64,000 nucleotides of DNA from Pycnopodia helianthoides (lineage: Eukaryota; Echinodermata; Asteroidea; Forcipulatida; Asteriidae): NCBI GenBank assembly GCA_032158295.1, contig CM063258.1:13615703-13679702 (forward strand). The letters are read 5' to 3'. The translations under genes and the position numbers were made by a program. Below are positions 36,701 through 46,179 of this stretch, in pieces. The number at the start of each line of letters is the position of its first letter. Position 1 is the first letter of the stretch. Below the pieces are notes generated by a model. That model was given only the letters and a program-made list of their open reading frames with translations, had not been told where the DNA came from and ran no database searches.

Positions 36701-39700
36701 ATGTACTTAGTCTGGTTTCTAGACTCGTCACTTGTCTTTCATCTCTCAGTGCTCATGTTTCTTTTAAAACAATGTACTTAGTCTGGTTTCTAGACTCGTC
36801 ACTTGTCTTTCATCTCACAGTGCTCGTGTACCTTTTAGAACAATGTACCTAGTCTGGTTTCTAGACTCGTCACTTATCTTTCATCTCACAGTGCTCGTGT
36901 ATCTTTTAGAACAATGTACTTAGTCTGGTTTCTAGACTCGTCACTTACTGTGTCACAGGTCAGACATTGCACAGAGCTCAGGATCTTGCCGTCAAAGACA
37001 TCCGAGACAATGCTGCGGTATTTCACACTCGGCTTCTTACCTATGCAAATGGGGGGAAAGCAAACTTAGGGTTTAAGAAACAGATGACGTATAGAAGGTG
37101 GAAAGAAAGAGTTGTGACAGCCAAAAATCACCAATGCCGGGGTGGGCTGGTGTGAGCTATACTGCCGTGTAGCCAGGGATCACACCCAAGTTTACAATAC
37201 AACCTTTTTAAAAAAGTCGCATCCCCTCAAGGTGATCCTGTGGCTGCTGCTTCCCAGGTTGTATCGTAAACTTGGGTGTGATCCCTGGCTACATGGCAGT
37301 TAACGGTTGAATGACTTCTGACTGGCACCCCCAAACAAAGATATTGACAAAATAGGGAGACCGCCAACATTGGGCTAAATAGCTCAGTTGGTAGAGCGCC
37401 GGTACGTTAATCCGGAGGTCGTTGGTTCAAATCCCGTTCTAGTCAATTTTTCTTTGTTCAACCCCAAACCATAGATAAGAGATGTTACCCCTGTCAGTGT
37501 TCCCCTGGCTAATGAATTTGAAGCGAGGTTATAAAAATTCAAATTGATGATTGACGTCAAATTTACGCAGTCTGCAAACTGACAAGAATGCAGCGCTTAC
37601 ACAAAATGTAAGATGGTTCCATCTACACATCTAACTGTGAGTTCTTGTCACGTCAGCTCAGAACAGAAAGGACTTAATAAAAGACCTAGAAAGACCCAGT
37701 CAGCTCAGAACAGAAAGGACTTAATATAAGACCTAGAAAGACCCAGTCAGCTCAGAACAGAAAGGACTTAATATAAGATCTAGAAAGACCCAGTCAGCTC
37801 AGAACAGAAAGGACTTAATATAAGACCTAGAAAGACCCAGTCAGCTCAGAACAGAAAGGACTTAATATAAGATCTAGAAAGACCCAGTCAGCTCAGAACA
37901 GAAAGGACTTAATATAAGATCTAGAAAGACCCAGTCGGCTCAGAGCAGAAAGGACTTAATATAAGACCTAGAAAGACCCAGTCAGCTCAGAGCAGAAAGG
38001 ACTTGAACAGTTTCTCAAATTCAAATGTTTTTTGGTGAAAAATTTTCCAAACCATATCAATTTGAAGGGAATCCTTTCTCAAAATAGTATCAACAGCTGC
38101 ACAGCTTCTCACTACGTAAGTTTTTATGGCAAGCAGTTTTTTGAGTATTTACCAATATATGCCCCTACCTAAATACTATATCATTTTTTTCTATGGAATC
38201 TATAAGTTTGGTGTAAATCTGTACCTCTGCTAGAATCTGCCTTTCTGAGTCCCATGTCCTCAGGGCTAGAACATCGCCCCATCTTGCCATGACCTCCGAC
38301 CTTATATCCCCTCTTGTCCTCCTGTTGCACCTCCATCTCCTCTTCCTCATCCTGGGCCTCGTTGCAAGGACCTCTCATCATCTCACTCTCATCGATGTCC
38401 TTCTCCATCGCCTCCTTCTCACGATCCTCCTTCGAGAATGCCCTCTTCGTTGACGACGACGACCCTCTGAGAATCTGCGCATCTCCGGACTCTGTCGGTG
38501 GCGCGTCGGTGTCCGATTCCGATAGAGTGTGCTTCCGGTTCCTGCGGTTCTTGAGGGCGTCGATGTTGCTGGCGCGACCGGAGAGCCGCGCCTCGTCCGA
38601 CGTCAGACTGGTGTTCTCGCAGCTGTGGTCCTGCATGCTGTACTCCCCGTCCGACTGGCAGAGCGAGTCGTTGGAGCGCACGCGGCGAGGGCGCTCTACT
38701 GCGGGACTGCTGGTGTCCTCCTCTTCGCTGCCTGACGGGTTGTCATTCTGGTCTAGGCAGGGTTCTTTTAGCTCGTCATGGAGGCGGTCCATGAAGCATC
38801 TCAAGAACTCCTGAGTATCCTTTTCATTCAAATAAATTTAAGCAAATGAATAATTTGGTACAGCGCCGGCTCGTAGATCCGGAGGTCACAGGTTCAAATC
38901 CCGTTCTAGTCAATTTTTTTGTTCCTCCCCCAAAATAGTGTTATTAAAGGTATCAAACAGAACTTGTCAGGATATAAAAAATAATTATTGTTCATCTGAG
39001 AAACTTTGTTCTCACAGAGGGTAATCAATAGCTACAGAGATATATATATATATATATTTTTTTGCAAAAGAAATCCCAGAAGACAAAAAGGGGACCACAA
39101 ATCGTCACCGTTTTCACGAAGAGCCACCTATCTTTTATTCACAAATTATTGACTATTACAGGAAGGGGCCTTTATCTCAATAAATGAATTTTATGTTTTC
39201 ACGAACAGCCCCGAATCAGCCCCGAAAACGCATTGTAATATGTTGTAACAGAAGGGCGTAAAATGTAACAAAAGTTGTTTTTCACGTTTCACGGGCAGCC
39301 ACCTATCTTCGCACGCGCGTGATCACGTGACACGCGTGCCCCTTTCCTATGTTTAATACGTTATCCAGTGAGGTGTTTAAGTAGGTCATCTCACTTTTTA
39401 GTTTTCACGAAGAGCCATGTATCTTTGACTAATTATTACTATGGCAATTAGCCAATATATCTACAGAAATGAGTTAGTCAATGTAGAGGTTAAACTTATA
39501 CAGAATCATATGATAGGTTTTTAACTGCAAACCGTGGCTTTAGTATTGCAGATTTTGCAGTTTTAAGCCAAGCATAGCGTAAAATATAAATCTCAAATAA
39601 GCGTTTGGACATAAGTGGCTCCTCGTGAAAACGGTGACGAAATGTCCTCTTACCTGTTGAGTAAACCCTTTGAACATAGGAAAGACAGAGCGGATACTGT

Positions 39701-42700
39701 TGATAAGGCTGGATGGAGTCAGATAGCTGGGTCTGTTGACAAATAATCAAAATATTTTATAGGATAAAAAAAAATGTTAAACTTGAAATAAACCACAAGG
39801 GAAACCGACTGGGTATAAATTTAAATTCAATTTGGGGGTTTTGGGACTTGATATCCCCCTTAAGGTGATCCCTCTGCTGCCGCTTCCCAGGTTGTATCAT
39901 AAACTTTGGTATAATCCCTGGCTACACGGCAGTTACAGGTTGAATGGCTTCTGACTGGCACCCCCGAACAAAGATACTGACAAAATAGGGGGACCGCCAA
40001 CATTAGGGCTAGATAGCTCAGTCGGTAGAGCACCAGTACGTTAATCCGGAGGTCGCAAGTTCAAATCCCGCTCTAGTCAATTTCTCTTTGTTCAAACCAA
40101 AATTGAATAAAAATGTACCCAGTCAGTTTCCCTTGTGGTTTATTCTTTAAAATTGTTAATAGTAAGTTGCTGTTGCTGGAGCACAGGGGGACCAGACGAG
40201 AAGCTTCCAAGAATAAGTATCCTCAGCACTAGAGAAGTAGATCAAAGATTTCTTTATTTATCTGACAAAGATAACGGATTGTCTTCACAAACGGACATAA
40301 AAAAAAGCTGAATTCAGATAAAAGTCTGAAATTTCTAATCCTTAAAATAATTTTTTTTTTTCTGACAGGATATTTATGCTTGGCTGAGTGACTCCAAGAG
40401 AGGTTGGTTATTTACTGAATCTATCAAACTCTGGTTAGACCTCGGGAAGGATTTTAGAAGAAATAAAATTCAGTGAGGGGCGAAGTGCAGACTAAACGAG
40501 GTACCTTCTTCTGCCCAGATTTCCTCCATGAGTTTCTGGTAGCTCTTCGCTAGGTAGGGCTTCTTTTCCGTTTTGACGTAGCTGTCACACTCTAAGAAGA
40601 AATGGGTGAATGCAGGACTAGTGGGGGGGAAAAAAAAGGAAAAGCCATGTCTCTGTTTTTTTTCAAAGCTGTGTAATTGCACTTTTGTCACAAAAGCTTT
40701 CTGTTAAAACGTTCATGCTTTCTTATTAAGGCTGTAAATAATGTTGATATCTATATTTTAAAAAATCCGTGCCCACCTTGGTATTATTTTTCGGAACTTT
40801 TTTGGAGCTTCTTGAGTAATCGTTTTTCCCTTTTTAAAATACCCTTGTCACAATGAAACCCTGACTTGACAAAGGAAGGATAACAAGTAATTCCATGATT
40901 TGATGTTTTTCGCGTGAGAACAATGAGTAGGCACTCACCGCAATTCGCAGAAATGCACAGACCACTTATCTGAAAAGTGACGTCATCGAACATTTTCGGA
41001 TTTTGACAAACGTTACACTCGAAGGGTATCAAACACAGTGGCATTTTTACACCATTTGTACCTGAGGTTAGAGACTTGTATTGGTTTTTTTTTCCATACT
41101 TTCATAAGGACTTTATCTTTTGGGAAATGAGTGGATCACCAAACTGAACTTGACCTTGGAGCTCCTCTTTAAACATGAATGCCTACTCATGTCGCGTACG
41201 CAAGCGTAAACATGTCCCAGTACAGGTAAAGACTGGTAGTACAGAACATATAATAATAATAATTTGGGAGGCTAGTCATCCTTACTCGCAGCTGAGAAGC
41301 CGGATTGCGAAGGACGCGGCTACAATGTGTTCGAGCAGCAGGCATGTAAGGGCGCCTTTGCAGCCAGCCACATCGACCCATTATGACCACGGAGCACAAC
41401 CTGAGATCGAAAGTGTTTGGTTTTTCCCCGAGGGAGATAAACCGGAGGGCCCCGGAGAAAAACCCTCATGGCATAGGAGAGAACCAATGCACAACTCTAC
41501 TCACATTTGGCCTTAGCCGGGTTTGAACCAGGGTCACGTTGGTGAGAGGCGAGCGCTTTCGGGACACAAGCCAACCATGCCACCACAAATGAAAATAGTC
41601 TCAGATAGATTGGCCTATGGGGATAGTATCACCAAATAGGATTAAATCGCCTCAAAAATCGCCAAACTGGTTCCCCCACCAGACAGTACATACCAATTGG
41701 ACAAGGCCTGGATGCCAGCGCTGATGTAACAAGTGTTGCCAAGGTTACGCAGTCCTGTCAAGCCTTGATTAAGCGGAAAAACAAATAATATAATCTTCAT
41801 CAATTTGTTATAAAGATGGAAATGGTAGTAAGCATCCTGCAAAATTATTTCGTCTAAAGTACCCCAGTCAATTAGAAATCAATAAAAGTATGTCAAAAAA
41901 TATATCCAAAGATCGCCAAAAGGCGACTTAAGGAGGTTCAAATTTCCTTGGTGTCCGTTTGTGAATGCTGCGGCCAGATATGCAGTTGGTACCCGGAGTC
42001 ACCTCCCTAAACATGGATGGATTTCGACGTTCTTTATGATAATACTTTAACAGTTTTTGTTGCTGTTTTCTCAACGAGTAGACACTGTATTCAGCTGAAA
42101 CTTTCACAAGTGACTTTTATTGTATCCTTATTGATAATTTGGCCTACAAGTCAGTATTACATTGACAAAAACCATCTATGGCCCTACCTTTAAGACATCA
42201 ACTCTGGTTTTATTTTGCCTGCGGACTTTATTTTCACAAATAATAATAATAATAATAAACTAGTTCTTATATAGCGCATTTTACAATAACGTATCAATTA
42301 AGTGCCCTGGTCATTGGGCCAATACATTCCTGTAATCGTTCTCAGCTCCCTGGGGAGTATAACAGCCCTGGGCTGCCGTGGCGCTCCGAAGGCTTTTTCA
42401 AAACATCAATATCAACCTCTACCCTCGCAGTACCCATTTATACCCCTGGGTGAAGAGAAGCAATTGTAGTAAAGCATCTTGCTCAAGGACACAAGTGTCA
42501 CGCCGGACTCGAAACCTACACCCCGATGACTCAACCACCAGAACTTGATCCAATGCTCTAAACCGCTCGGCCATGACACCCTGGGGTTCAAAAGCATGGA
42601 GCATACAGTGCTTAACCATCTTTGGCGGAGGACATCAACGTTTGAATGAACCAATAAATAACCAAGGTTTTGAATCTCTATCATGACCTGGCGAGAGGTC

Positions 42701-45602
42701 TAGCGCATCAAACTCATGATCTGGTGGTCAATTCACTAGAGTGTGGGTTCGAATCCCGGTCATGACACTTCTTGTGTCCTTCAGCAAGCCACTCAACTAT
42801 AATTGCTTCTCATCACCCTGGAGTTATATGGCTACCTGCGAGGGTGGAGATTGTTGATGTGAATGGTAAACAACATGTGCGCCTATGTGGCTGCCGGTGC
42901 CGCATAATCCTAATGACCTGGATGGTTCAGGAATGCTGAAGGCTCAATGAACAGAGTATTACTAGGCTTGAAAAGGCACCCAAAATACTAAGTATCTTTA
43001 AAAGACCTTTTATAAACTTTTGTTGTTAATTTCATAATCTTTAAGTGAGATTAAATTTTTGTCGTGAGGTTTCAAGAACTCACCTCTCGGTTTCGGATCT
43101 TTGTTGAGAAATTCATCAAGAGCTTGAGTGACGGGGGAATCCAGTCGGAACAGAAATGGAGTCCGGCTGAAAGAAAGTATTAAAATACTTATTCATAAAA
43201 CATCTATACATGATAAGCTATCATTAAAAAGTATAGATTGTGCAGATTGCTGTTGTGATTATTTTGCTATATGTGGGTCATTTTGGCTGCTGGGGCTGCA
43301 TACTCCTAAGGAGTTGAGATGGTTTCTAGACTGCATCCATCTTCATGGTCAAAAGCTTTTTTGATACCTTAGCTAAAAGCTATTGAAATAGCACAGAGGA
43401 TAGAGACTGGTATGGACCTTAAGCATTGACGTCATCACGCCGCCATCTTAGAGGTAAAATGGTGATGAAACAATACAAATGCACAGCTATGCATGCGAGG
43501 CGCACAGGATGGGCCAATTAGCAACCTTCTTTGAACTCTAGCCGAGGGTCGCCCCACTCAAATGGCGTCATGTGCATAAGGTTTATTGATTATTTAGCTA
43601 CCTTTAGGAATTTGTCTTGGCCAATGTGTGCAGCCATTCGATTGCAAGCTTTAAGTTATAAAAAAAAAGAGTATAAAAGGTAGAGATTTGTTACTTTAAC
43701 TGCTACTTAGTGGGTCTATTTGGCACCCGGGGCTGCATACTGGTAAGGAGCTTGAACTGTATTTGATTTGATCTGGCTGATGAACAGGGGAATAAAAGCC
43801 TTACAGCAGTTGTACAGATACCTTAGCTTTAAAATAAACCTACTTCTGTGGCATGTCCCGTCTGGCCCGTTGATGTTCAACACGTTGCACCTCTCTCTCT
43901 ACCACCACACGGTGGCGCTTTGTAACCTCAACACTGCCCTTATTGATGACGCAGTCGGGAAACGCTTCTTCCTCACAGGCGGAGCACCAGATGCGGAAGG
44001 TGTGCAAGTTGAGATTAAGCTGGTGGTTTGTTATCTGTGTACCAGGGAAGGTTAACAAAGTACAGCCTTGTTTAGAAAAAATGCATTGGCTAAATTGGGA
44101 AATGCATTTCCTAACTGCAAAGACACTATTTATTATTTGTGTTCCACCCATAAACTAATATGTTTTCAGCACTGTATACTCAGTACTTTCCCAGAGTCCT
44201 TTATATTTTAAAAACTTATACTTTGCAGTGTTTCATTTTCTGAGGATTTGATTAATTAGAAGCCTTCAAGTCCAAGTCCAAGTTGATCTGCTCTTACCTT
44301 TGTGTGCTCTGAACTGTGATCGTTTGCTGTCTCTCCGCAACCAACAAAACCACAATTCTCCTGGAAAAAAAAATGAAAGCCATACTTCAATGAGGTTTAA
44401 CCTCTTCACATCGGAGTCGTCTTTATCAGCAAAACTATCGTAACTTTGCGAATTCGTCTGAAAAGCACCGAAGCAGGGTATTCAAAATGATTGGTTCTTT
44501 TTTTACAATCAAAATCTGTTTAATCTCATGTGAACTTAATTTCCTTGATTAAAAAACATTTTAAATGAGTTTCAGCCAAGATCCCTCATTGCCGTTTTTC
44601 GTTCAAGTTGGTCCCTAAGGTTATACTCATTACTTACATGCAGACACATCCAGACATTTGGACCCCTGGCGTCGCAAGAATTACAGCATCCCTGCACAAA
44701 AGGTCACCAAAACAACCAAAGAAGAATTTAAACCATTATGAAAGAGATTTCAGTCGATTCAAAGCTACATGTACATAGCTTGGACATGGCATAAAAATAG
44801 ACAATAAGAATAGGGCCTATTTGTCCCTCATTTTCTAATATTAACCAATTTCACGTTGGATGATGTGAATATCTGCCAATTTTTTCTGGACTGGCCTATG
44901 GTAGATGATCATTCTGGATGGCACATAGAGTTATATATAGAAACTAGAGGGCGCACTGGCAATACTGCGGGCACAAACGTACACAATGTGCGTGTATGGT
45001 AAATGCACGCATCACGCGCTCGGTGTTCATGTTGTTGTTTTGCGTACAGTAAAGTAATGGTAGTAGTACTTGAAACATGGCCGCACCACCCGCGCGACGA
45101 GTCACGTAACTTGGCTAGTGCGCCCTCTAGTTCTTATATATAACTCTATGGGCTGGCACAACTTCAGAGCGCCCTCACATTTTGGATGGCAGCTGGACGA
45201 CTGATGTGAATATCCACTCGGACATTCTATTGTGTTGTGAATCACAGTGAGTGCCTACTCATATTTTCTCACAAGAAAACAATATCCAACCCTTGTGCTT
45301 ATTATGAGAACCTTTGTTGTCTTTCCTTTGTCAAGTCAGGGTTTCAGTGTAGCGATATTTTCGACCATATTTTCAAAGATAAACAATTACTCCAGAAGCT
45401 CCAAAAGATTTCGAAAAATGATACCCATGCGTGGGCATGGAAATTTGTTTGGAATACCGACCTGAAGTGGTTACCACCTATAAAAACGAAAATGAGGCTG
45501 GAATGAAAATGACACACGTACCTGTGCACGTTGTCTCAAGTCCTCCTCATGGAACAGAGCAGTCCTGGATGCATGTGGACATCCTCTGCTGTTTCTCATC
45601 AT
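21734..45602 (-). CDS. USP20/33: USP20/USP33-type ubiquitin carboxyl-terminal hydrolase
   Basis: Cysteine protease removing ubiquitin from target proteins. I rebuilt 24 coding exons (minus strand): 45522-45602, 44638-44691, 44298-44360, 43844-44034, 43084-43166, 41694-41763, 40505-40617, 39654-39732, 38225-38819, 36949-37040, 35795-35964, 34079-34149, 32785-32818, 31749-31794, 31027-31147, 30555-30620, 29230-29356, 27965-28028, 27179-27284, 26289-26370, 25239-25347, 24258-24363, 23634-23702, 21734-21909. Total is about 922 residues, as in vertebrate USP20/33. Order: ZnF-UBP ([26 protein letters not shown]); Cys box [13 protein letters not shown], Cys near 169; DTQEFLRC; a 200-residue acidic insert; zinc CxxC pairs VQCLTC and YSCDKC; His box GGHYTSYG and WYEYDDMYV; two DUSP domains ([21 protein letters not shown]). 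All junctions keep phase except 40505/39732, one base short. The start is one of two adjacent ATGs. Vertebrates have two paralogues; this single gene resembles both. Confidence 0.93.
22312..22502. mobile_element. palindromic GGGCCCAATTTCAT element
   Basis: Both ends read GGGCCCAATTTCATAGAGCT inward, with GCTTAAGCAG repeats. Copies: 26803-27042, 29413-29633 (truncated), 27360-27545 and 56070-56265. No coding capacity. Confidence 0.7.
22645..22998. mobile_element. TTAA-flanked element, family B
   Basis: AGGTATTATACAGGATTGGT start, TACCAATAGTGTACAGGGCC end, TTAA at 22641-22644 and 22999-23002. Centre contains TTATCGCGCGCAATAA. Lies in the last USP20/33 intron. Confidence 0.8.
23025..23345 (+). 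repeat. tRNA-Leu-derived SINE, near full head and body
   Basis: GTGTCGCCGCCGAGCGGATAAG, anticodon arm CCAGATTCAAGCTCTGG, variable arm and B box GGGTTCGAGTCC, then body to CACCTTGTAAACCATTACA. Same strand as the tRNA, opposite to the USP gene in whose intron it lies. Confidence 0.8.
23935..24150 (-). repeat. second tRNA-derived SINE type (fragment)
   Basis: On the minus strand GTTGGCGAACCGGTATG and CCTGGTTCAAATCCTG form A/B-box-like parts. Body with 'CCCCAGAG' relates to the larger copy at 41262-41590. Confidence 0.45.
25030..25200 (-). repeat. SINE fragment with tRNA-like head
   Basis: GCCTGGCTGGTAGAGCAGAA body and, near the right end, an inverse B box (GGGATTCTAACCCGCACT). The same GCCTGGCTGGTA block opens the window at position 2 and recurs at 26081. 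Confidence 0.5.
25566..25950. mobile_element. TTAA-flanked element, family F
   Basis: AGGAACATTACAGAATTGGT start and ACCAATTCTGTAATGTTCCT end, TTAA at 25562-25565 and 25951-25954. A left-truncated second copy ends at 53873. Confidence 0.75.
26803..27042. mobile_element. palindromic GGGCCCAATTTCAT element
   Basis: Nearly symmetrical arms: GCTAAGCACAACAATTTGCT and its inverse AGCAAATTGTTGTGCTTAGC. About 240 bp, intronic in USP20/33 and ending about 140 bp before exon 27179-27284. Confidence 0.7.
28495..28724. mobile_element. worn tRNA-like inverted-repeat element
   Basis: Minus strand CAGATAGCTCAGTTGGTAGA and GGTCGCAGGTTCAAGTTCC keep A and B boxes but the anticodon arm is deleted. Abuts the family A element that starts at 28729. 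Confidence 0.55.
28729..29074. mobile_element. TTAA-flanked element, family A, in a USP20/33 intron
   Basis: AGACACTGGACACCTTTGGT start, ACCAATAGTGTCCAGTGCCT end, TTAA at 28725-28728 and 29075-29078. Centre CACACGTGAGGTCTC. Confidence 0.8.
29413..29633. mobile_element. palindromic GGGCCCAATTTCAT element, truncated
   Basis: Left arm complete, right arm stops at TGTGCTTAG and is followed by unrelated repeat sequence also found near 24690 (GGGGACTTCTCRTTATT). Confidence 0.6.
29766..30020. mobile_element. family C element, truncated
   Basis: AGGCAGGGTATACTTTTGGT after TTAA at 29762. Interior TTGCATAGAATTGT matches 61602-61977. Right arm lost. Another truncated copy starts near 24836. Confidence 0.6.
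30241..30540. repeat. 26-bp minisatellite in a USP20/33 intron
   Basis: About eleven units of GTGTGGTGGGTGTTCGGGAT plus ACAAGG. The array ends seven bases from the splice donor of exon 30555-30620. ORFs on both strands here are repeat artefacts. Confidence 0.9.
31241..31642 (-). repeat. full-length tRNA-Leu SINE
   Basis: Read on the minus strand: GTGTTGTGGCCGAGCGGTTA, anticodon arm CCGGACTCAAGCTCTGG (loop CTCAAGC, anticodon CAA = Leu), long variable arm, B box, body, and a (TTATT)n tail at 31242-31262. About 400 bp. The best reference copy in the window. Confidence 0.85.
31850..32020 (-). mobile_element. tRNA-like inverted-repeat element, partial
   Basis: GACTAGAGCGGGATTTGAAC and GAGCTATCTAGCACAATGTT are the inverse of the tRNA-like block at 40010-40080. 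Confidence 0.6.
32110..32469. mobile_element. chimeric TTAA element (family A left, family B right)
   Basis: Left end AGACACTGGACAGTACTTTG is family A; from about 32210 the sequence (ACTTACATGATTTAAAGTAC onward) is the right part of family B, ending AATACCT before TTAA 32470-32473. TTAA 32106-32109 precedes it. Confidence 0.65.
34472..34999. mobile_element. composite palindromic element, copy 1
   Basis: Left half 34472-34829 has perfect 19-bp inverted ends (TTTACTATACCTCATACAT) and a 27-bp-armed perfect palindrome at 34599-34657. The right half is a second inverted repeat whose arms start ACAAATATAAC. The second copy is at 54138-54637. Confidence 0.75.
35463..35636. repeat. 87-bp tandem duplication
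   Basis: CATGCTGCCACCATCTTGGT starts at 35463 and again at 35550 with near identity. Intronic in USP20/33. Confidence 0.85.
36253..36414. mobile_element. 162-bp near-perfect inverted repeat
   Basis: Arms open GGGGTCGATTTCACAAAACT and close with its inverse. Internally ACTAGTCCTAAG and its inverse recur five or six times. Confidence 0.75.
36523..36948. repeat. 71-bp tandem array abutting a splice donor
   Basis: Six units starting CTTTCATCTCACAGTGCTCG at 36523, 36594, 36665, 36736, 36807 and 36878. The last unit runs into the donor of exon 36949-37040. Confidence 0.92.
37140..37465 (+). mobile_element. tRNA-like inverted-repeat element
   Basis: An inner inverted repeat (37150-37310, ACTGCCGTGTAGCCAGGGAT and inverse) is followed by a tRNA-like block 37376-37444 with A box TAGCTCAGTTGGTAGAGC and B box GGTTCAAATCC. 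Confidence 0.65.
37652..38010. repeat. 47-bp tandem array
   Basis: Eight starts of GTCAGCTCAGAACAGAAAGG every 47 bp (37652, 37699, 37746, 37793, 37840, 37887, 37934, 37981); the last is partial. Intronic. Confidence 0.92.
38858..38930 (+). repeat. tRNA-like fragment
   Basis: GGTACAGCGCCGGCTCGTAGATCC resembles the anticodon part and GGTTCAAATCCCGTTCTAGT the T arm of the tRNA-like element. Lies just upstream of the exon start at 38819. Confidence 0.5.
39103..39639. mobile_element. inverted-repeat element built on a TTTTCACGAAGAGCC motif
   Basis: Terminal inverted repeats begin CGTCACCGTTTTCACGAAGA (one mismatch in 25 bp), flanked by AAAT on each side (39099-39102, 39640-39643). The motif recurs inside as direct copies near 39197, 39283 and 39402. 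No coding capacity. Its right end is about 10 bp from the splice donor at 39653. Confidence 0.75.
39784..40144 (+). mobile_element. inverted-repeat element carrying a tRNA-like gene
   Basis: Ends AATAAACCACAAGGGAAAC and its inverse. Inside, 40012-40080 folds as a tRNA: seven-pair acceptor GGCTAGA/TCTAGTC, D arm AGCTCAGTCGGTAGAGC, anticodon arm with a mismatch, T arm GGTTCAAATCC-type. A pol III A and B box are kept, but loop position 33 is C rather than U, so it is not a normal tRNA. Confidence 0.7.
41262..41590 (-). repeat. second tRNA-derived SINE type
   Basis: Minus strand head GGTTGGCTTGTGTCCCGAAA and CCTGGTTCAAACCCGGC (B box), body, and an (ATT)n tail near 41252-41264. Related fragment at 23935-24150. 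Confidence 0.6.
42236..42590 (-). repeat. tRNA SINE, second body type
   Basis: Minus strand head GTGTCATGGCCGAGCGGTTT at the right end and an (ATT)n tail with GCGCTATATAAGAACTAG at the left end. The body (CCCTGGGCTGCCG, CTCCCTGGGGAGTAT) differs from the 31241 copy, so heads are shared between subfamilies. Confidence 0.65.
42683..42990 (+). repeat. tRNA-derived SINE, same body type as 42236
   Basis: GTGTGGGTTCGAATCCCGGT B box at 42750, body with ATAATTGCTTCTCATCACCC and GGCTGCCGGTGCCGCATAA. Lies back to back with the minus-strand copy at 42236-42590. Confidence 0.6.
43414..43582. mobile_element. GGACCTTA inverted-repeat element
   Basis: GGACCTTAAGCATTGACGTC start and GTCATGTGCATAAGGT end. 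Uninterrupted relative of 11170-11491. Confidence 0.65.
44924..45150. mobile_element. 227-bp inverted-repeat element
   Basis: CATAGAGTTATATATAGAAC-type end (33 bp, ending GAGGGCGCAC) is matched by the inverse at 45118-45150. Interior GC-rich, non-coding. In the USP20/33 5' intron. Confidence 0.7.
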
Positions 45603-46179
45603 AATCGCTACACACTACAAAAAACTACAATCAAGAAATCACAATGTTATAAACTTATTTTTGTTTTACATGAAGTTAAATTTCATGGTTTATGGAAAAG
45701 AAATGACAAACTGACGAAGTTCAGGTATGATGTAAACAAATATCAGCTGTCATGCAAAAAATGAGTGTTGGTAAAAGACAGATTCGATTCTCCATACTAT
45801 AGTCTAGGACTAGATCGCTGTTTGAATGCTGCCCTCAAGTACAACCAGAGGAGATACGGTTGGTACCCGCAGCACCTGTCACCTCGCTAAATCATAAAAT
45901 GTGGAGCTGTTGTTTGTTGGAGCATGGAGTGATGGACTCGACATTCTTCACTCTTCTTGATTGACTTTTTATATAAAATACCACAACCTGACAACAGTTT
46001 TCTGCTGTTTTCTCAATGTATATGTAGGCACTGAGCCCCTGAGGTAGATTTATTCAGCTCAGAGCTGAACTTCTCACAATCACAGGCGACTTTTATTGTA
46101 TATTTCTTGAATATTTTGCCTATGAATCAGCATTACGATGACAAAAACCATACGATGACCTCACCTTTAAAATTCATTT

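Noticed and set aside
36523..38010. CRISPR array
   Set aside because: Units are contiguous tandem repeats without unique spacers, in a eukaryotic intron.
38314..38814. 166-residue plus-strand ORF
   Set aside because: Antisense shadow of the long USP20/33 exon 38225-38819.
40012..40080. Functional tRNA gene
   Set aside because: It folds as a tRNA but has a mismatch in the anticodon stem, C at position 33 and several worn relatives inside the same element; treated as a repeat.
41175..41516. 113-residue plus-strand ORF
   Set aside because: Lies over a tRNA-derived SINE; chance open frame.
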